The translations under genes and the position numbers were made by a program. From positions 23,520,267 through 23,584,266 of the forward strand of contig CM019214.1 of NCBI GenBank assembly GCA_009741485.1: DNA of 64,000 nt. Reading direction: 5' to 3'. The notes beneath the pieces are model-generated. The model was not told where the DNA came from. It did no database searches and saw only the letters and a list, made by a program, of their open reading frames with translations. Shown here piece by piece: positions 44,201 to 58,900 of the stretch; the first letter of the stretch is position 1; every line of letters starts with the position of its first letter. Source of the stretch: Malurus cyaneus samueli. Taxonomy: Eukaryota > Chordata > Aves > Passeriformes > Maluridae.

Positions 44201-46500
44201 GAGTGAAAGATGCTGTGGATGTAATTAAATATCCATGTCTTCACCTAAGTATTCATGTAACAGTAAATCCAGAAAAGCTGGGGTGTGAGTAATGCATGCT
44301 CATGCACAGGAAATGTCCCAATTTCTCAATGTGTCCCTATTTTAAAGTGGCTAATAACTCTGATCAGTTCTCCTAGTCAGAGAATATGCCATTAAATTAA
44401 TTTTTCATCTTGAGAAAACTATGTTGGACAGAGTTCAATGATACTGTCATCTAAGGACTTTTGAAGACTTTAATCTAAAGTACTTCAAAACAGCATTTGG
44501 TATCTGGATAGTGGGATCAGTGCATTACAGCAGAAAATGTCCAAATGATGTTGCAGACAGTTTGTGACTTCATCACTAAATGACAGTAGTTAGTATGGTA
44601 ATAAGCTGCCCTCTGATAATTCTTTACACTAAGTGACAAAACCATCCTAATCTCTCCTCTGTAGCAAAACAGTTACATTACTCACAATTAATTACACAGT
44701 TTCTCCCAAGAGTGTCAGACTTACATTAATTGTATAATGAATTATTTGGCTTCCCACCACGCAGGAGCTGAGGTGGTGTGCAACAGCTGAAAACCACCAG
44801 CAGGAAAATGCACTATGGTTTGCCTGCCAAGTGCTTTAGTCTGAGAGGTGCTGGGGTGTGCAGGGTGCATGTCTTGTTCCCCAGAGAGATTTCCTTTGAT
44901 TCCTCACAAGCAGAGCTGTTTACTGTCTGAGATGCACAGAACAAAATACAGCCTTTGTTTCAAAGCCATAAAGTTTGTGAGCAAAGAGAAAACACAAAGC
45001 ATCTCAAGGAAAAGAAAATACCCACCAGGAATCCTCCTGCACACGAACTGGATTAAGAAGAGATCTCTGTCATGTGTTACATTTGCAGTGTGCAGTGAGA
45101 GTTTCTATCTGAAAGGCACAGAAAAGCAGCCCCTCTTGGTATTGTACACATTCTTTAAATATCCCAAAGCTGCCATGTACTCCAGCCATGCAGGCACCTG
45201 ATCTCCAATTCACAGGGACGCCCTCTGGGCTTTCAGAAATTGCATATCAGGGAGAGTACTTAAATAGCTCTTTCTTGAATATTCTCCACATTACCTATGC
45301 AGCAGTCATTTGTCCCAAAAATTGAGTAAGAAAGATGAAAATTGAAATATTTTGCTTAATTACATAGGCCCTAGGCCTTTTTCCCAGCTGCCACCAGACA
45401 ATGTGAACAATGACTCAACCTTTTATTCACCTGGGAAACAAGAATCCAGGCTAGATAACAGCAGCAGCACATCCTTCATGTGCATCCTTGAACTGGCTCC
45501 CCTTCTGCTGAAAGTCAAAGGGCTTTCTAAAGGCTCAACCAACAGGATGCCTACAACAGGATCTCCAAATCCCATCCTGCCTTGGTCTTAAGGGAATAGT
45601 TATAGATAGATCTTTACAATGCAAATAACGTGCTCGGGGAGGAGCATGGAAATGGAAGTTTTGGTGTTGGTTATACACGCAGTAAGGAGAGAGTAAAGGA
45701 TTTTCAGGATAGTGTAACACAATGAAGCCAACAGACTTTCAACACTCAGCTGCTACCAAAAATGGATGGACTGAAAGTTTTCATGTATTCTCTTTGGAAA
45801 GGCTGCCTTTTTTAGGAAACCTAACATAGGTTTCTCACCAACTCTCACCCAAAGTACTCTCACCTTTGACATAAGTTAATGTGTTTTTTTCTTTTTTAAT
45901 TCTCTGCAATTCCAAAAATATATATATTAACTCATGTTCATCAAAGGCTGTGTTATCAATTGCAGCTGTCCAACACTGCCTGGAATAACACATCTGAGCA
46001 AGATGTGCAGCAAGGTTTATGCATCTTCTCTTTCAAAGCTTCTCCCCTTTCCATCACGGGAGAAACAATAATATTTTCAAAATAACGTGACCACCTTGTT
46101 TGAGCACTGTGCTGTGGAAATGCCCACTGTCTTCACCTCACATTTTTGGATATGAGCAAAACACTGAACTGAGTTCAAACATACCAGTGTTGTTGAACCA
46201 GTGGGACTCAAAAGGTTTCTCTTTCTCCCCCTCCTGCACCTTTTTTCTGCCCATCCTATCCTTCACTATATTAGCTGAAGTTAATGTAAGATGCTGAGAC
46301 TTCTACACTGTATGTCACATTTGTATCCATGTGGCTACTGACGTGTTCCTCACAGGCTGGATTCTGTGCCTGCCCAATATTCAATCTTCTTTTAGAAGGC
46401 AGAAAGAAAGTATTGTTTTCAAGAGAATTAGGCACAAAAAAAATCACTGGAGCTTAAACAGAAACCAGGACTTTTCCTGACTTTTAATTTGCAAGAAAGG
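38201..46500. other. Intergenic, no gene recognised
   Basis: Mixed AT-rich sequence with a GC-richer island at about 42,950-43,230. That island gives overlapping open frames on both strands (42860-43330 minus, 42896-43240 plus). No domain, no transposon family and no conserved exon was recognised. Confidence 0.6.
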
Positions 46501-46524
46501 TGGAAAGCTTCGTGGCTATTTCTG

Positions 46525-46690
46525 ATTTTTTGTTTGTTTGCTTGTTTGTTTTGGGGGTTATTTTGGCTGTTGCTTGGGGTTTTTTTTTTTGTTTGTTTGT
46601 TTTTTTGTTTGTGTTTTTTTGTTTGTTTGTTTTTTTGTTTTTGGTTTGGTTTTGGGTTTGTTTTTGTTTTGTTTTAATTTATGTTTTTTC
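46525..46690 (+). repeat. T/G low-complexity tract, (TTTG)n-like
   Basis: About 165 nt dominated by TTTG and TTTTTTG units with a few GGGG/GGGGG runs. The resulting Phe/Cys/Leu/Val open frames at 46489-46807 are artefacts of the tract. Similar in composition to the tract at 4929-5095. Confidence 0.95.
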
Positions 46691-46839
46691 GTTACAGATC
46701 TGGCCTATTGGACCTCTGTTCATCTGTATTCAGGATTTGGCCACAATCTGGTTTTGACAGCCTATCCCATATTACCACAGATGGCGAAGGAAAATAAGGG
46801 GGAATAATGAGTGCATGTCAAAATCCAGCTTTGATGAAA

Positions 46840-49800
46840 TCCTAATGTGCCCAGTGCAGCACACATGAATCTATTGTATCTGTGACAAGGGTTAGGCTTG
46901 AATTTAGGTTTAGGGTTGGGTTTAGTATTGAGAGCAAGAATACCATACAGCTATTTAATTTAGGAAATCCTGTATAACCAGAGTGAAGTTTGGTGCTGGA
47001 GAGGAAGAATGGTGGCTCTAAAGCATAAGTGGATCTGTAGGGATTTTGTGACTGAGTCATCTTTGGGATAAGGGCTGAAATTAGGAAAACTGAGGGATAA
47101 GGCCTAGCCTTACTTTTAGACTTTGCAAGAGGGGAGGGAATAAGCTATAAGGGCAAGAGAAGAGTAAATTTTATTGCTGTATCAGCCCAGACCTGCAGTT
47201 CCACTGGACTCAGGGTTAGGGGTGATGTTCAGGAGCTCCAGGGCAGTGACAAGATGCCATCAAGGGTTAGCAGCATGTCTCAAATTCTAAATCAATACCG
47301 ACTGCAAAACCAAGATTCTGGTCAATGCCAGGTTACCAAAACATCCTTGGTTCATCCTTGCCAAAAAAAAATATTGATGGGTCCTGTTTAAACAAAACCA
47401 GATTTAAATACAAATCTGAAATGTGTTTCACCCTAAAATAAAGTATTATGAGTCACAGGAAACGAACCCCTGACCTGCGTAAAGGACTAAACAACTTTGA
47501 ACAAGAATTGCTTTTCTGTGTACACTTTCTCAAAGAATGTCCTCAACCATAGCCTTCAGGTTGTGAAGCCCTAATATGGCTCAGCACCATTGTACTGAAC
47601 CCCATTTCCCCATTTTGTAATTTTGCAACATGATTGTTTCACTGGCAAACTCAAGCCCAACTCTATTCCATTTGTTATGCTGCTGGAACTTGAGGAGTCA
47701 TGAGGGAAATTGTTCTTCAAGTCCTTTTATCCTGAATACTGACCTAAATCCCATAAAAGTCAAGACGTATTTCCCATGCCTGGTAATAGCAGTACTAGTT
47801 TCAAACGTTCTCATAAAAAAGCAGTGCTGTAATCTCTGTGGACTGAAATGAGAAATAGAGCCATAAATCATTGAAGGCTCCAGGTGGAGTATCTTTATAG
47901 CACGATTAAAAAAAAAAAGAAAAGCTGACATCATTGGTCAACCAACCCTTCAAAATTCCGCCAGAAGAAAAACCAAGCCACTCTTTCAGACTTGTTTCTC
48001 TGAGAGCTTTTCAAAATCCTCGACACTGTAAGGCTTACAGTAGGTCTCTGGACACTCTGGGTAAAGATTTAATGAGTCTTTAGACTCCAATCAGGATAAG
48101 GGGTGAAGAGGTTGAGTAGGTTAGCTAACAAGGTCCCATGATTAGTCTTAGAGTAAGTTTTTTTCGGGATTATAGCCTTTGTGTATTATAGCCCTGTGTG
48201 AGGGACTCAGCACACACTAAACCACCTCGCTTTTTAACCTTATTTGTAAGAAGCCTATATATGATATAGCCCAATGATTGCTCTAGGAACTCTTAACAGC
48301 AACAAAACTGAATCCTAACCTTTTTTCAAATATTAAAACTTTGAAAGTCTATCTATCATGAATCCAGCAGCTTCAAAAGTATTCTTACACCAGCTGATCC
48401 TACTGCAATTGGTCCTCATTTTAACCCAGTGGCTTCCAGCAGATTCTGAGTGTTTGCTCACCTCACCATCATCCACTTGTAGCACCCAACTTTGCATTTC
48501 ACGATTCCGCTGCTGACGGCAACCTTTCTGGAAAGCCTTCACCCTAAACCAACCCCATCCTTCACACTCCAGTGACCATCTCCAGTGCTGAGCTGATCCC
48601 ATTTTGGCCTGTCACTATCTGCCATGCCAGCTAACAGCAGCAAATCTTGTCCCTTCAGCCTTGCTCTCCCAAAACCTAACAACATCCTGCAATGACCACG
48701 AGCTGTTCACTCAGAAAGAATCGCACTACAGTCAATCACTTCTCTTGGGAGCAAGCTATAAACTGTATTCTTCAGTTCTGCTGTCCCAAACCTTTGCTTT
48801 TAAAGCTAAATCTAACCTTTCCTCTAACATCAGAGTCTGGTAATCTTTCAAAAAAAAAAAAAAAAATGCAATAAAATTTTGTTAAGCCCAGATACATTAA
48901 TGGACAGTGTAGAACCCTGCTCTAACCCTGCATCTTCTGTCTTTGCCATTAAAAAAATCTCCCTTCAGTCCTAACTTTAGATGTAAAGATATGAGACTGA
49001 CCTTTCGTTAAACCAACCTAACACAGACCTCTTTTCATCTGTCACCGGAAAACTCAGTGACAAATCTGGTGCCTCAGCCCTTTCATCCCTACATGTGTTC
49101 TTAAATGCCTTTTCTGACCTGTTCTTTAACACTCCAGTGACTCTTGTTAACACCATTTAATTCACCCACACCACACCTCGTGCTAGGATTTCTAATCTTC
49201 CATTTTCCATGGTAACCCAGCTGCAAACCTAGCTTTCTATTTTCTCTAGCTCAGAGCCTAATTTAATCCCAAATCAAAATCTACCTTTAATATTAGAGAC
49301 CAGAGATAGGGATCACAAAAATCCTAAGTCATTCAATCGTTTTGGCATGACCTGCCAAGCCTCCTTCAGACTTTTACTTCCTGAAAGCAGGAAGGGGATG
49401 CTGATGTAGCCCCAGCTCCAGTCTTAGCCATAACCCATGTTGGAATCAACCAAAAGTTACTTGTGTTTGTCATTGTCTGACATCACTTAGTCTCTTCAGG
49501 TTTTTTAAATCTATCAAAAAGTTATCTGGCCCCATTTCCCCAAAGGCTAAATTAATCAAAGCTTTTACCCAAATGCTGTTGGACTTGAACATTGGGTATG
49601 ACTTCTCCACCAGATATCTAAATGTAAGTAATTTGAGTAATTCATTTCTGGAAATAATCCCTTTCAAACATAGCAAACTTTTGATGGTTGGTCAACAAAT
49701 TTGTGTCATCGTTTCATGGTAGCTTAAACTCTAATTTTGACACCGTCACTGTGTCACTGCCTTATCTCCAACTCCTTCTAAGGCTGAACACATCATTTCT

Positions 49801-49950
49801 ACTGCTGGCAGCAGCTCTGGTCTGCAGACCATTCAGGGTCCAGCACCACCATTGTTACTTTCCCACCTTTTTCTGGCCATCATCCTTATCCTATCCCCAC
49901 CTTCACTTTGGGCATAACAATGGTGCAGAGTCCCTGGACTGCTCTCAGGC
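46840..49950. repeat. Scattered degenerate telomere-like hexamers, strand bias flipping near 48.2 kb
   Basis: From about 46.88 to 48.17 kb the plus strand has scattered GGTTAGG/TTTAGGG-like words: TTAGGG at 46910-46915 and 47216-47221, plus GGGTTAGGC, AAGGGTTAGC and GTAGGTTAGC. From about 48.29 to 49.5 kb it has the complementary type: TCCTAACC, CACCCTAAACC, AAACCTAAC, CTCTAACC, TCTAACCCTG, CCAACCTAAC. No clear unit length is visible. Whether this is a decayed array or chance enrichment is open. Confidence 0.35.
48850..48866 (+). repeat. Poly(A) run, 17 nt
   Basis: Seventeen A, followed by TGCAATAAAATTTT. It could be the tail of an old retroposed sequence, but no source gene or target-site duplication was recognised. 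Confidence 0.8.
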
Positions 49951-52900
49951 CAGGAGCTGCTCAACTCCAGCAGTGAGCTGCACTCCTCCTCCTGTGTGAG
50001 CCCCAGCCAGTGCTGGTGCTAACAGCACAGCCTTTGGTTCTTACTGGCTCTGTGGGACTGTAAAAAAGCATTGGCTGCTCTAAATGCAAATTTAGGAGTC
50101 ATCAATTCCTGACTTGGTAGCAGCAGCAGGTGGTAAAATATCTGGGATTTAGGATGTAACTCTACTGGGGGTGACCCAGAGAGCTGCCATCAATTAAGAG
50201 AACTGATGTCACTCTAGTGACACCAAAACCCTTCCTATCTAATCTAAGGATGCACATAAGCCCAGGTCAACACCTGTGAGCACCAGGTTCTCAGGATCCA
50301 GAGCAGGTGAAAGGGCAATAAGTGACTACCTAAGAATAAATCTGTAATGGTAATGATCTCTCACATAACACCCAGATTTGTGAGGTGTGTGATATTATCA
50401 CCAAGGTTGTCCTTAACCAAAGTAGGCTCAGATCCCACACCCAGATCAGTCTACAGGCTTTGGGATTTTGGGGCAGAGGACACTCTTCCCATAAACTTGG
50501 GATATCAGGCACCCAGTGCTGTAAGGCAGATGGATGGGTGACTCTGTGAGAGAGAGAGTGTGTGGGTGTGTGTGAGTGCACCATGACAAACAGTGGTTAA
50601 AGGGGCTCATTTGGGGTGGTTTGGAAAGCTGCCTGTGGCATAGGTGACTAAATTCTTCCTAAGCCCCACTGCAGGGCCAAATTTTCTTAACCTCTGTGCC
50701 TCAACCTATGTCTCTCGTTCACATTAGAAAAACAAATTAATTCACTTTGTTTCAGTGCTGCAATGTCTTGTCCCAACACCACAGTTGACATCAATGTTGT
50801 CACCTTTCCCTCCCTGGCGATGCAGAAGCTTTGTTGCCGTATGCCAGGTGTCGATGTGCATCACCCCCATCCCGAGCAGGATGTGTATTTCAGCTGGCAG
50901 GGTAAAGAATTGACATTGGCCATGAGTACTCTCTGTGCCCTGCCTTTGGCACGTCACCTGTCAGATGATGCTCCTTAATGCAGCCCGTTCATTCCTGTCA
51001 GGTGGGTCACTGATGCAGACATCACACTCCAGCACAGAGGCAGCTTCATGTTCAAGACCAATGATCATCCGGGAGAAGGGGGATTTTCATTATCTTGGAA
51101 TGAAAAAAACAGCTAAGCTGTATTCGGCTGAAGTCTGTGGCTGTCAGCAATAACCCCGAACTCTGGACTGAAACCAGTGTTATTACCTCTTTAAAAAAAA
51201 TAAATAGAAATGGATAAAATGTGTCATTCAATCAGTTTTAGAAAACTCTGAAACTCAAGAAATCAAAATAGTGCTGTGAAAATAAGTGATTTTGGTCTTC
51301 TTGAGAGTTTCTGTTGAATGATGGAGATATTTGCCAGAGTTAAGTGGGTTATTTTTATCATAGCTGTATTTCCATTACTACATTCCCATTTGGTTTGGAG
51401 GATTATATCTATCTTGGATTGGAGGATTACACCAATTTGTTTTGCTACAAATTCAATAAAAATAAAAGCTAAAATGACAATTAAATCCAAGAAAGCTCAG
51501 CTGGAGAGCATGCAGAATTCCTCGTTTCTAATTAAAGTCTGTGCAAACCACAGCTTTACAGAGGCACTGGGGAGGGAGGGAATAAAAGGAGCATGTTCCC
51601 ATTAACACATTTACTGTAGCTGCCTTTCAGGCCAAACAAATTACCACAGAATGTTAACTCACAGCTTTAACAAGCAGCAAGGTCTGTGCAGTCTCCCCAT
51701 TTTGGGAAGAGGAGGAGAAGAGTGAGGCTGAGTATGTAGGGAGTACATGTACTCCATCTCTTGGAGCTGGGTGTGAAGATCTTGCCATGGAGATCAGTGA
51801 AGTCAGTAGGAGCAGAATTCAACGGCTTTGGATGATGTCTGTGATGTGATTAGGAACTTCTGCATGCCAGAAAGTCTCACTCTTCAGTCTGGGCAGCAGC
51901 AGCTGGCACACAGAACTGTTTTGGAGCCAACACATATGAAAGTGGGGGCTGAACAGTAAATAAACCCAGTGGCTTTCCGTGAACACGCCGTGGCAGGCTG
52001 CTGCCTTCATCTCCTCGTGCTGCTTCCAACGCAGCCACTGAGGAAAGCCACTGGCGCTGCTGAGAAGCCAAATAAAAAAACCAAAAACTCAAACCACAGC
52101 AAAACCAAAGAACTCTCACAACATCAGAGAGCAAAATACAGATAGGCACAACTGTGAAATGAGAAGAGGAATGAAAATGAGATGCATGGAAAAAGCCCAA
52201 TGAAATACATGGATAAAACTTTGCACTGCCACAAATTGAATGTGACAGGAAAAAAACCAAACCAAAACAGCAGATCTGTGTTCCTGCAGAAAGGGTTTCA
52301 ATACTGAATCTATGGACACAGCAGATCACAGGCTGCCCTTTTATATCAGTGCTTTATGGTAGGTGTGGATACACCAGTGAACAGTGCTAAAGCCCCGTTT
52401 GCCTTTAGTGGACAGGCAGAAGGAGATGGAGTTTCCTCATGGCTAATGCATTTTACATAGCCAGTGCCAAAATGGAGCTGCAAGTTCTGAAACGATTACA
52501 GAACACCTGTCTGTGCTGCTGCTGCCCTTTGAACAGTCAGCATTTCTCACCAGTGAAATTAATGGATCTACTCCACGTTAGCCCCACAGGTTGCAGAAGT
52601 TTTCACATTAGTCAGAGAGCTATTTTGCGACAGTAATTCTACAATAAAAATGTTCCAGACAGAGTGCAAGCAACACTTCCCCCTGGAAATGCTTGATGGC
52701 TCCTGAAAACCAGGATTTGCACCTCTAAAAGAAGAGCTAAGCACACGTTTGTTGTGACAGGGTTATTAAACTGCACACCTGGCCACTCACACCCAGCTGG
52801 GAGGGAGCTGAAGCAAAGCCTGCTGGAGAAGGACACAGCTGTGAAGGGCACAGGCTCATCTCTCAGGCATGTTCTCTCCATGGAAATGCAGCTCTGCTGG

Positions 52901-55900
52901 GTCATGCAACCCTGGCAGCCACAGGAGAATCCCCCCAAACTGGTAGAGGTAAAGCTGTCTCTCAAAACAAGGCTGTTTATCTGACAGAACTACTCTTCTG
53001 CCTGCATAATTTGATATACACGGTGGGTTTTGCTGGCATGGCTGTCACGATGAGGAGAAGGAAGATTTTTCCCCCTCGCTGTTTTCATTGGTACTGAGCT
53101 GTTGGCAAATTTCACAGCAAAGACCACACTTAGGATTGCAAGACTATACTCTGCTTGAGAGAGCCTCAAAAGGGAATGCCTCAGGCATAATATTGGGATT
53201 GATGCTGATTAGCTGGTCGAGACAGAAGTTGTAATGGACCCTGTGAGCTTCAAGAGAGTGCCTTTGCTGCTCATCCTTCTCTAATGACATTCTGGCACCA
53301 AGCACCTCTCCCCAGTCCAACCTGCTGGTCTATGCAGAGCTTCAGCAGTTAACCTTGATGGTCTGAAGAACACGGCTTTAAATTTGATATTGTGTTCATT
53401 TCTACCCTTTGCTGTCGGAAAGTATTAAATCTTCCCTCAGCCACTTGCTTTGCATGGTGAAAGACAGATGGTTGTGTTGGATCATTCCACAGCAGAGCAG
53501 ATGTTGTAATCGAGGACGCAAGAATTCTGCCAAATTAATTAGACTCTTTCACTGATCCGGATAAAAAGAACAGCTAGCTGGCATTTCAAAGAGGCCTTGG
53601 TTTTAATTTATGCCACCCTGCCAGGTTATCTCCTGTGAAATATAGGTGTGATGGGGTGTTCCTCTGTGGCATCATTTCAGATTACTTTGAAATAGCGTAG
53701 AAAGTTGGTAGGCAGATATCGACTCTTTAAAACACTATCCTAAAATCTATGTAGGAAAATAATTTTGAATTAGTAGGATAGGAAGACCTATGACATCTGT
53801 GCTCCCATATCAAATATATTTTTATACCTTGGGGAACAAAATTTTCCCAAGAAATTTCCAGTATTTTAGCTTACTTCTTCATCAGCTAAATTTACCACAC
53901 ACAAATCCATGAAATATGAGAAATATGCATTTTTTTTGTAGAATTTCACTTTTTACTTTTCACATGAATCTTTTCCATAAGGCCCCTAAGTAGTGCCCAG
54001 GGTTTGCACACCTTTTTTTGCCTTACCAGAGCAATGTTTCAGAAGGTCTTAGCAATGTGAAGACATGTGAGGAACACAGCAAATTTTTGAAAAGAAGAGT
54101 TTGTATAGAGTAGGTGAAGCGTGAACAAGTATGGCATTTCTGATCTGTACACTATGAAATAAGGTTCCTCCTTGTGGACCATATTTCATTTTGGTGCAAC
54201 ATCAAAGCAAATCCTCTTGGCAAGGCATCAGTATCCTCTTGAAGATACAGAGTTTGAAAAAATCTCCGTTCTAGAAATGTAACTCTTCAGTAAGAAACTC
54301 AGTGAGAAAGAGGAACCCTGTGGTTTCCCTGATTAGCTGCTTGTGCTGTTAAAAGGGATCTGCACACACAGATAGGTTTAAAACTCCTATTTGTCTCTTA
54401 TGGCAGCGAGACTTCATTGCACAATTGGACTTGCACGTCATCATTCATGGGTTTTCTTCTCCTTCAAGACTTAAGAAACCTATTTTATTACTGTGGAAAA
54501 AAAGGTGTTTCCCAGCAGTATAAAATCTTTAATGCTACAGTATGTAAATAATCTTGGTTATTGTGTAAACCACTTTTTCCTTACTATATAACTCTAAAAT
54601 ACTAGAAAGCAATAAAAGCCCATGTATGACATTCTTTTCATACCAGAACACTGTTGTTTCTGTTCAAAAACTGCAGCTAATGGGAAACACCTTTAAGTTG
54701 TGCAACGCTATGCAGTTCCATTAATTTTCATAGAATGCTGCCTACTAAAATCTGACACCTCAGTTCTTTGTCAAGCTGCATAACAGTCTGTCTGTTGTCT
54801 TGGCAGCCAGTGCTTAGGTTGTTTCAGAAGCTGTGGCATCAAAGACATGTCTAGCAAACACAAAAGCCAGTATTGTAAGTCTTGCTAAAACCTACAAGAT
54901 TTTCCAAGTTCTGTGATGCTGCATCTTGTTGACTTTTGCTGTTTGTCCCATCTGATTCTCTTGGGCAGTTAATTGCAGTCAGGGATTTCTTGAGGAGGTG
55001 TATTATTTAACAGAATCCTGAGCATGACTGAACCAAGCCAGGACAATTTCCTCACTCCTCCAGTCTGTCAGCCTCGGCAGTCTGTGCCTGGAATATCTCT
55101 GCTGCCCATTCCCTTTGGATCCCCTCCAAGGTCTGCCCATCCTCTCTGGTGACAACCCTGCTTCCCTGCATGTGGTTTCCTCCATGCAGCTTCCAAAAAC
55201 TTGGACAGTTGGCATTTGAAGAGGTTCCTGCCCTTCTCCCCAAGGCACTTTGTGCTCAGCCCCTCGTGCCTGCAGCACTGCTCTCCAGCCCAGACTCCAG
55301 AAGGTAAAAAGTACATAATTGCTTTTTGATTCAGACAGAAGGAAAGCTCTTCCATCAGCTCACATCTGATGCCTGTTGCAGCACAGGGATCATGGCACAT
55401 CATCTGTCTGCTGCTGAAGCTTTCAGCACCACAGCACTGCTTTCCTTCCTTGTCATCCATGGTAGAGTCCATTTCTCTGCCTACACTTCTGCCATCTGTC
55501 TAAAAGCACTGTGTCACATCTTTTACCCAATAACACAGAAACCTCACCTGGCTGCAAATCTGGAATTTGCCTGAAACCGTAAGTGTTGGTTAAACTGGAC
55601 TCTGATTTACAGCTCCTTCATATTGTCCCTAGATTAGAGACCTGGTATGATTTTATGCTAAACAGGAGTAGTGATGAAATTGTTCCTTTCTCCTCCCTCT
55701 GGTAAAAAAAAAAAAGTCTATGTGCCATTCACTGGCCAGGCTGCTGCTGCACACACACGGAGTGCCAGCATCTTTTGTCAGTTCTTCCTAAAAGACATTT
55801 CCCCTTTCCTCAGATTTCCATTCTGCAGGGAATCATTTCCATCTTGAAGGAAGTGGACCAGACTGGAATCTTACAGAGTTGTATCTTTTTAAGAAAACAG

Positions 55901-58900
55901 GTCTGAGTTTGGTTCCCCTGCCATTCCTCAGGTTATTTCTCAGCACCATGAGATCAGCATGTGGCCCAATACAGTTTATTACAGGATAACGATGTCCCAG
56001 CTACTCATCCCGTGTCTCAGCCATTAAACAACATTTTGGGCAGCTCATCAGTCTCCCCATTGGTTCTGCTGTGCTAGCTCTTCAGGGGGAAGCCTGCTGT
56101 GAAAACACTTAGCTCAACAATGATAGTTGTGCTGTCCCACAGGTCTTTTTACAACATAAAGGCTGATAGGTTGTAGCTTTTAATGCAAATTAATCTAAAA
56201 GAAAACCGAGCTGCTGAAGCCCATCTAGAGATGAAAGACTCTGAAACTAAAAGCCTCCAGTACAGAAAGCAGACAACACAGAGGGAAGGTTTGCTGGCCC
56301 AGGCAAGAAGCTGGAGGCAAGGTAAGGTGATGCTGCTGAAGCCACCTCATCCCAGCATTTTAGACAAGGCAAAGGCAGCCATCCCATCCATGAAAGGCAA
56401 CCATTCGGCACAGGCAACCACAAGACAGTGTTTTCTGTTAAATACACAGTACTGATTGTGAAATGATCACAGATCAATGGATATTTTCATATACGGAATC
56501 ACTCAATGATGATTCTTTTTCAAGCTCCTTACTTTGCTGTGAAATACATGAACCACTCCAGCTAACAGCAATAACATATATTCTTCCCTGACTTGGCTCT
56601 ATTATATGTTTATTATATCTTCAGGGAAACTGGAAGTTTACAGAAGATTCCTGGAACAGGAAGTTAAAGATATATCAGAAAATATTATCACAGCATGAAG
56701 GACTATCTTCCTCACATACTTTCAACTGTAACTTGTGTCATTCGATATTTTGGAGCAATATATCACACTTTCATTTTCATAAAGGAAAATCTGCACTTAG
56801 TGAGTTACTTACAGTACTAAAGCATTATCAGAATGCCATGGAACTGATAATGCTCCGTTGCAGTGGCACAATCCATCATGGAGCATATGCACTGTCTGAG
56901 TATTTCTACAAGGTCCCTTAATGAGCAGGGAGGGTTTTTGTTTTCCAAAAGCAAAAAAAAAATTGCATTTTTCAAGAAAATATCTGTGGCTTTTTTCCCC
57001 TCTGAAATTACAAAGAACTTCTGGGGAGATGCAGAATTTATATTACATCACTGCTTATTTTATGAGGTAATTTGAGGGTCATTTTAAAATGAGCTGATCC
57101 AAAATCCAGATCTGGCCTTAAACATAAATATTTGAAAACCAGCTAATTAAAAATGTAGTGCAAAATGTCAGAGTTTCATATAGTGAAAGATATGAGAAGC
57201 TGTGTTCTCTCCCTATTTATCTTACTTCATATATTATTATTCTCAGCTGAATGCCTGAGAACAGAGATACTTTCAACTAAATTATGGTCTTGTGCAGTGG
57301 GGATCGTTAGCTCTATTTTGTTCTTTTTTACTTTCTAGGTCAGAAGAAACTCTGGCAGATACTTAAAAACAAGATGCCCTAAAGACTGGAATGTACTTTG
57401 TCTTATCATTCATTCTGGATACATTGATAAAACTGAAAAAATGGCCAAATCCTGAATCCCAGTGGAGAGAAGCTGTGATGGTTTTTCTCTGCTCCAGAGC
57501 AAGCTGTTCCTGCCATCCAAAGCATTTTGGGAATCTCCTGATGGTTCTTCTCCCTTGCTGGTCTGTACACCTGGCTCATCTGTCTGCTCCCCCAGCCAGT
57601 GAATCACACTGCTCTGCATTCTGTGCTCAGCTTTGCTTTTGCTGTTTCTACACAGTTGTGACTCCATTGACTCCGGTGTCATTCCTCCTGAGGCTGCTGA
57701 GGGATGCAGAGAAAGGCGCCTTTCCCCCAAGGTTAACGCAGATATGGATTCACAGCCTCCTAATAAGGCAGCTGTGGAAATGTCATAAATTAGGCAGACT
57801 ATTCGCAAAGGGTGTTTATAAAAAAAAAAAACAATATTTGGTTCCTTGACTTCTTAAGGAGAAAAATGCACCTATAAAGGAATACTGCTTCCCTGGGTAA
57901 CGGCAATTAAACAGAGCATCCAGCTGCTCTGGATTCCTGTCACTGACAGATGATTTTGTAAACTGCTTAACTGAGTCAAGTACTGAGCCCCTGGCATGCC
58001 TGGGATGAAGGAACCTCCTGGTAGAAAGGTTTCTGTGTGCACATGGGTTTTTCTGAGCTGGTGGAAACCATGTCTGCATTTCTGCTGTGTCCAAAGCAGA
58101 GAGCACCAAGCCCTTTGGCAACAGGAGCACCTGAATCCTCCAGCACTGGTGAGCAGATGAAATCTGATGTGATAATGTCTTCCTGGGCACAGAGGCTTAG
58201 TGGTTCCTGTACAGATGGAGCAAAGGAAAGGGATCCACTAGCCCAAGTGTGTGCCAGGCATTCCTCTGCAGGTCCCTGGTCCTGAGGGCTGTCAGGTTGG
58301 GTGGCTGCAGCCGTGGAGATGTGCCCCAGCATTGGGATGGGATGCTCTGCTTTTGCAATATAAAACCCAGCTCTGAGTCCCTGGGACTGAAAAGTTTACT
58401 TTGCTGAACATGGAACTGACATGTTAGAGTTGGTTCCTACCCAGAGGAAATTCCCACTGGAGCTGAATGGAAGAGGGACACTGCAAGTCAAAGGTCAGGA
58501 CAAGGAGAGAAATCATCCTGTGGCACAGCCTGGACCAGGACTCAGGTGATCTGAACCCTTGTCCCCATTCACTAGGACAAATACTCAGTTTAGTTCACCT
58601 GACTCATCCAGAAAGGAGACGTTGAAGCACCAGACACCCATAGTTTGCCTCTTTTTCCTCTAAAACACTATAAAGATTTATAAATAGTTTTGCTTGTCCT
58701 GTAACCAGGTAGCCTACTGCCAAAATAATAACCTGCTGATTTAAAGTAGAAAAGACCCTTTCATATTCTGTTCTTGTGACAGTCAGAGCTAAGCACTCAC
58801 ACATTGCTATTATGAAAAAAGAACTGAGGAAATTAAGGCAACATTTGCAATTTTAAAGAAGACCCTAAAAGTCTTCTTGCTTCTTATTTTCTCCCAATAG

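Noticed and set aside
46489..46807. Highly hydrophobic open frames resembling membrane proteins
   Set aside because: They are translations of a (TTTG)n low-complexity tract.
57391..57849. 152-codon plus-strand open frame with hydrophobic stretches
   Set aside because: The Phe/Leu/Cys-rich parts come from T-rich DNA and the frame ends in a poly(A) run. An opposing 132-codon frame covers the same DNA.
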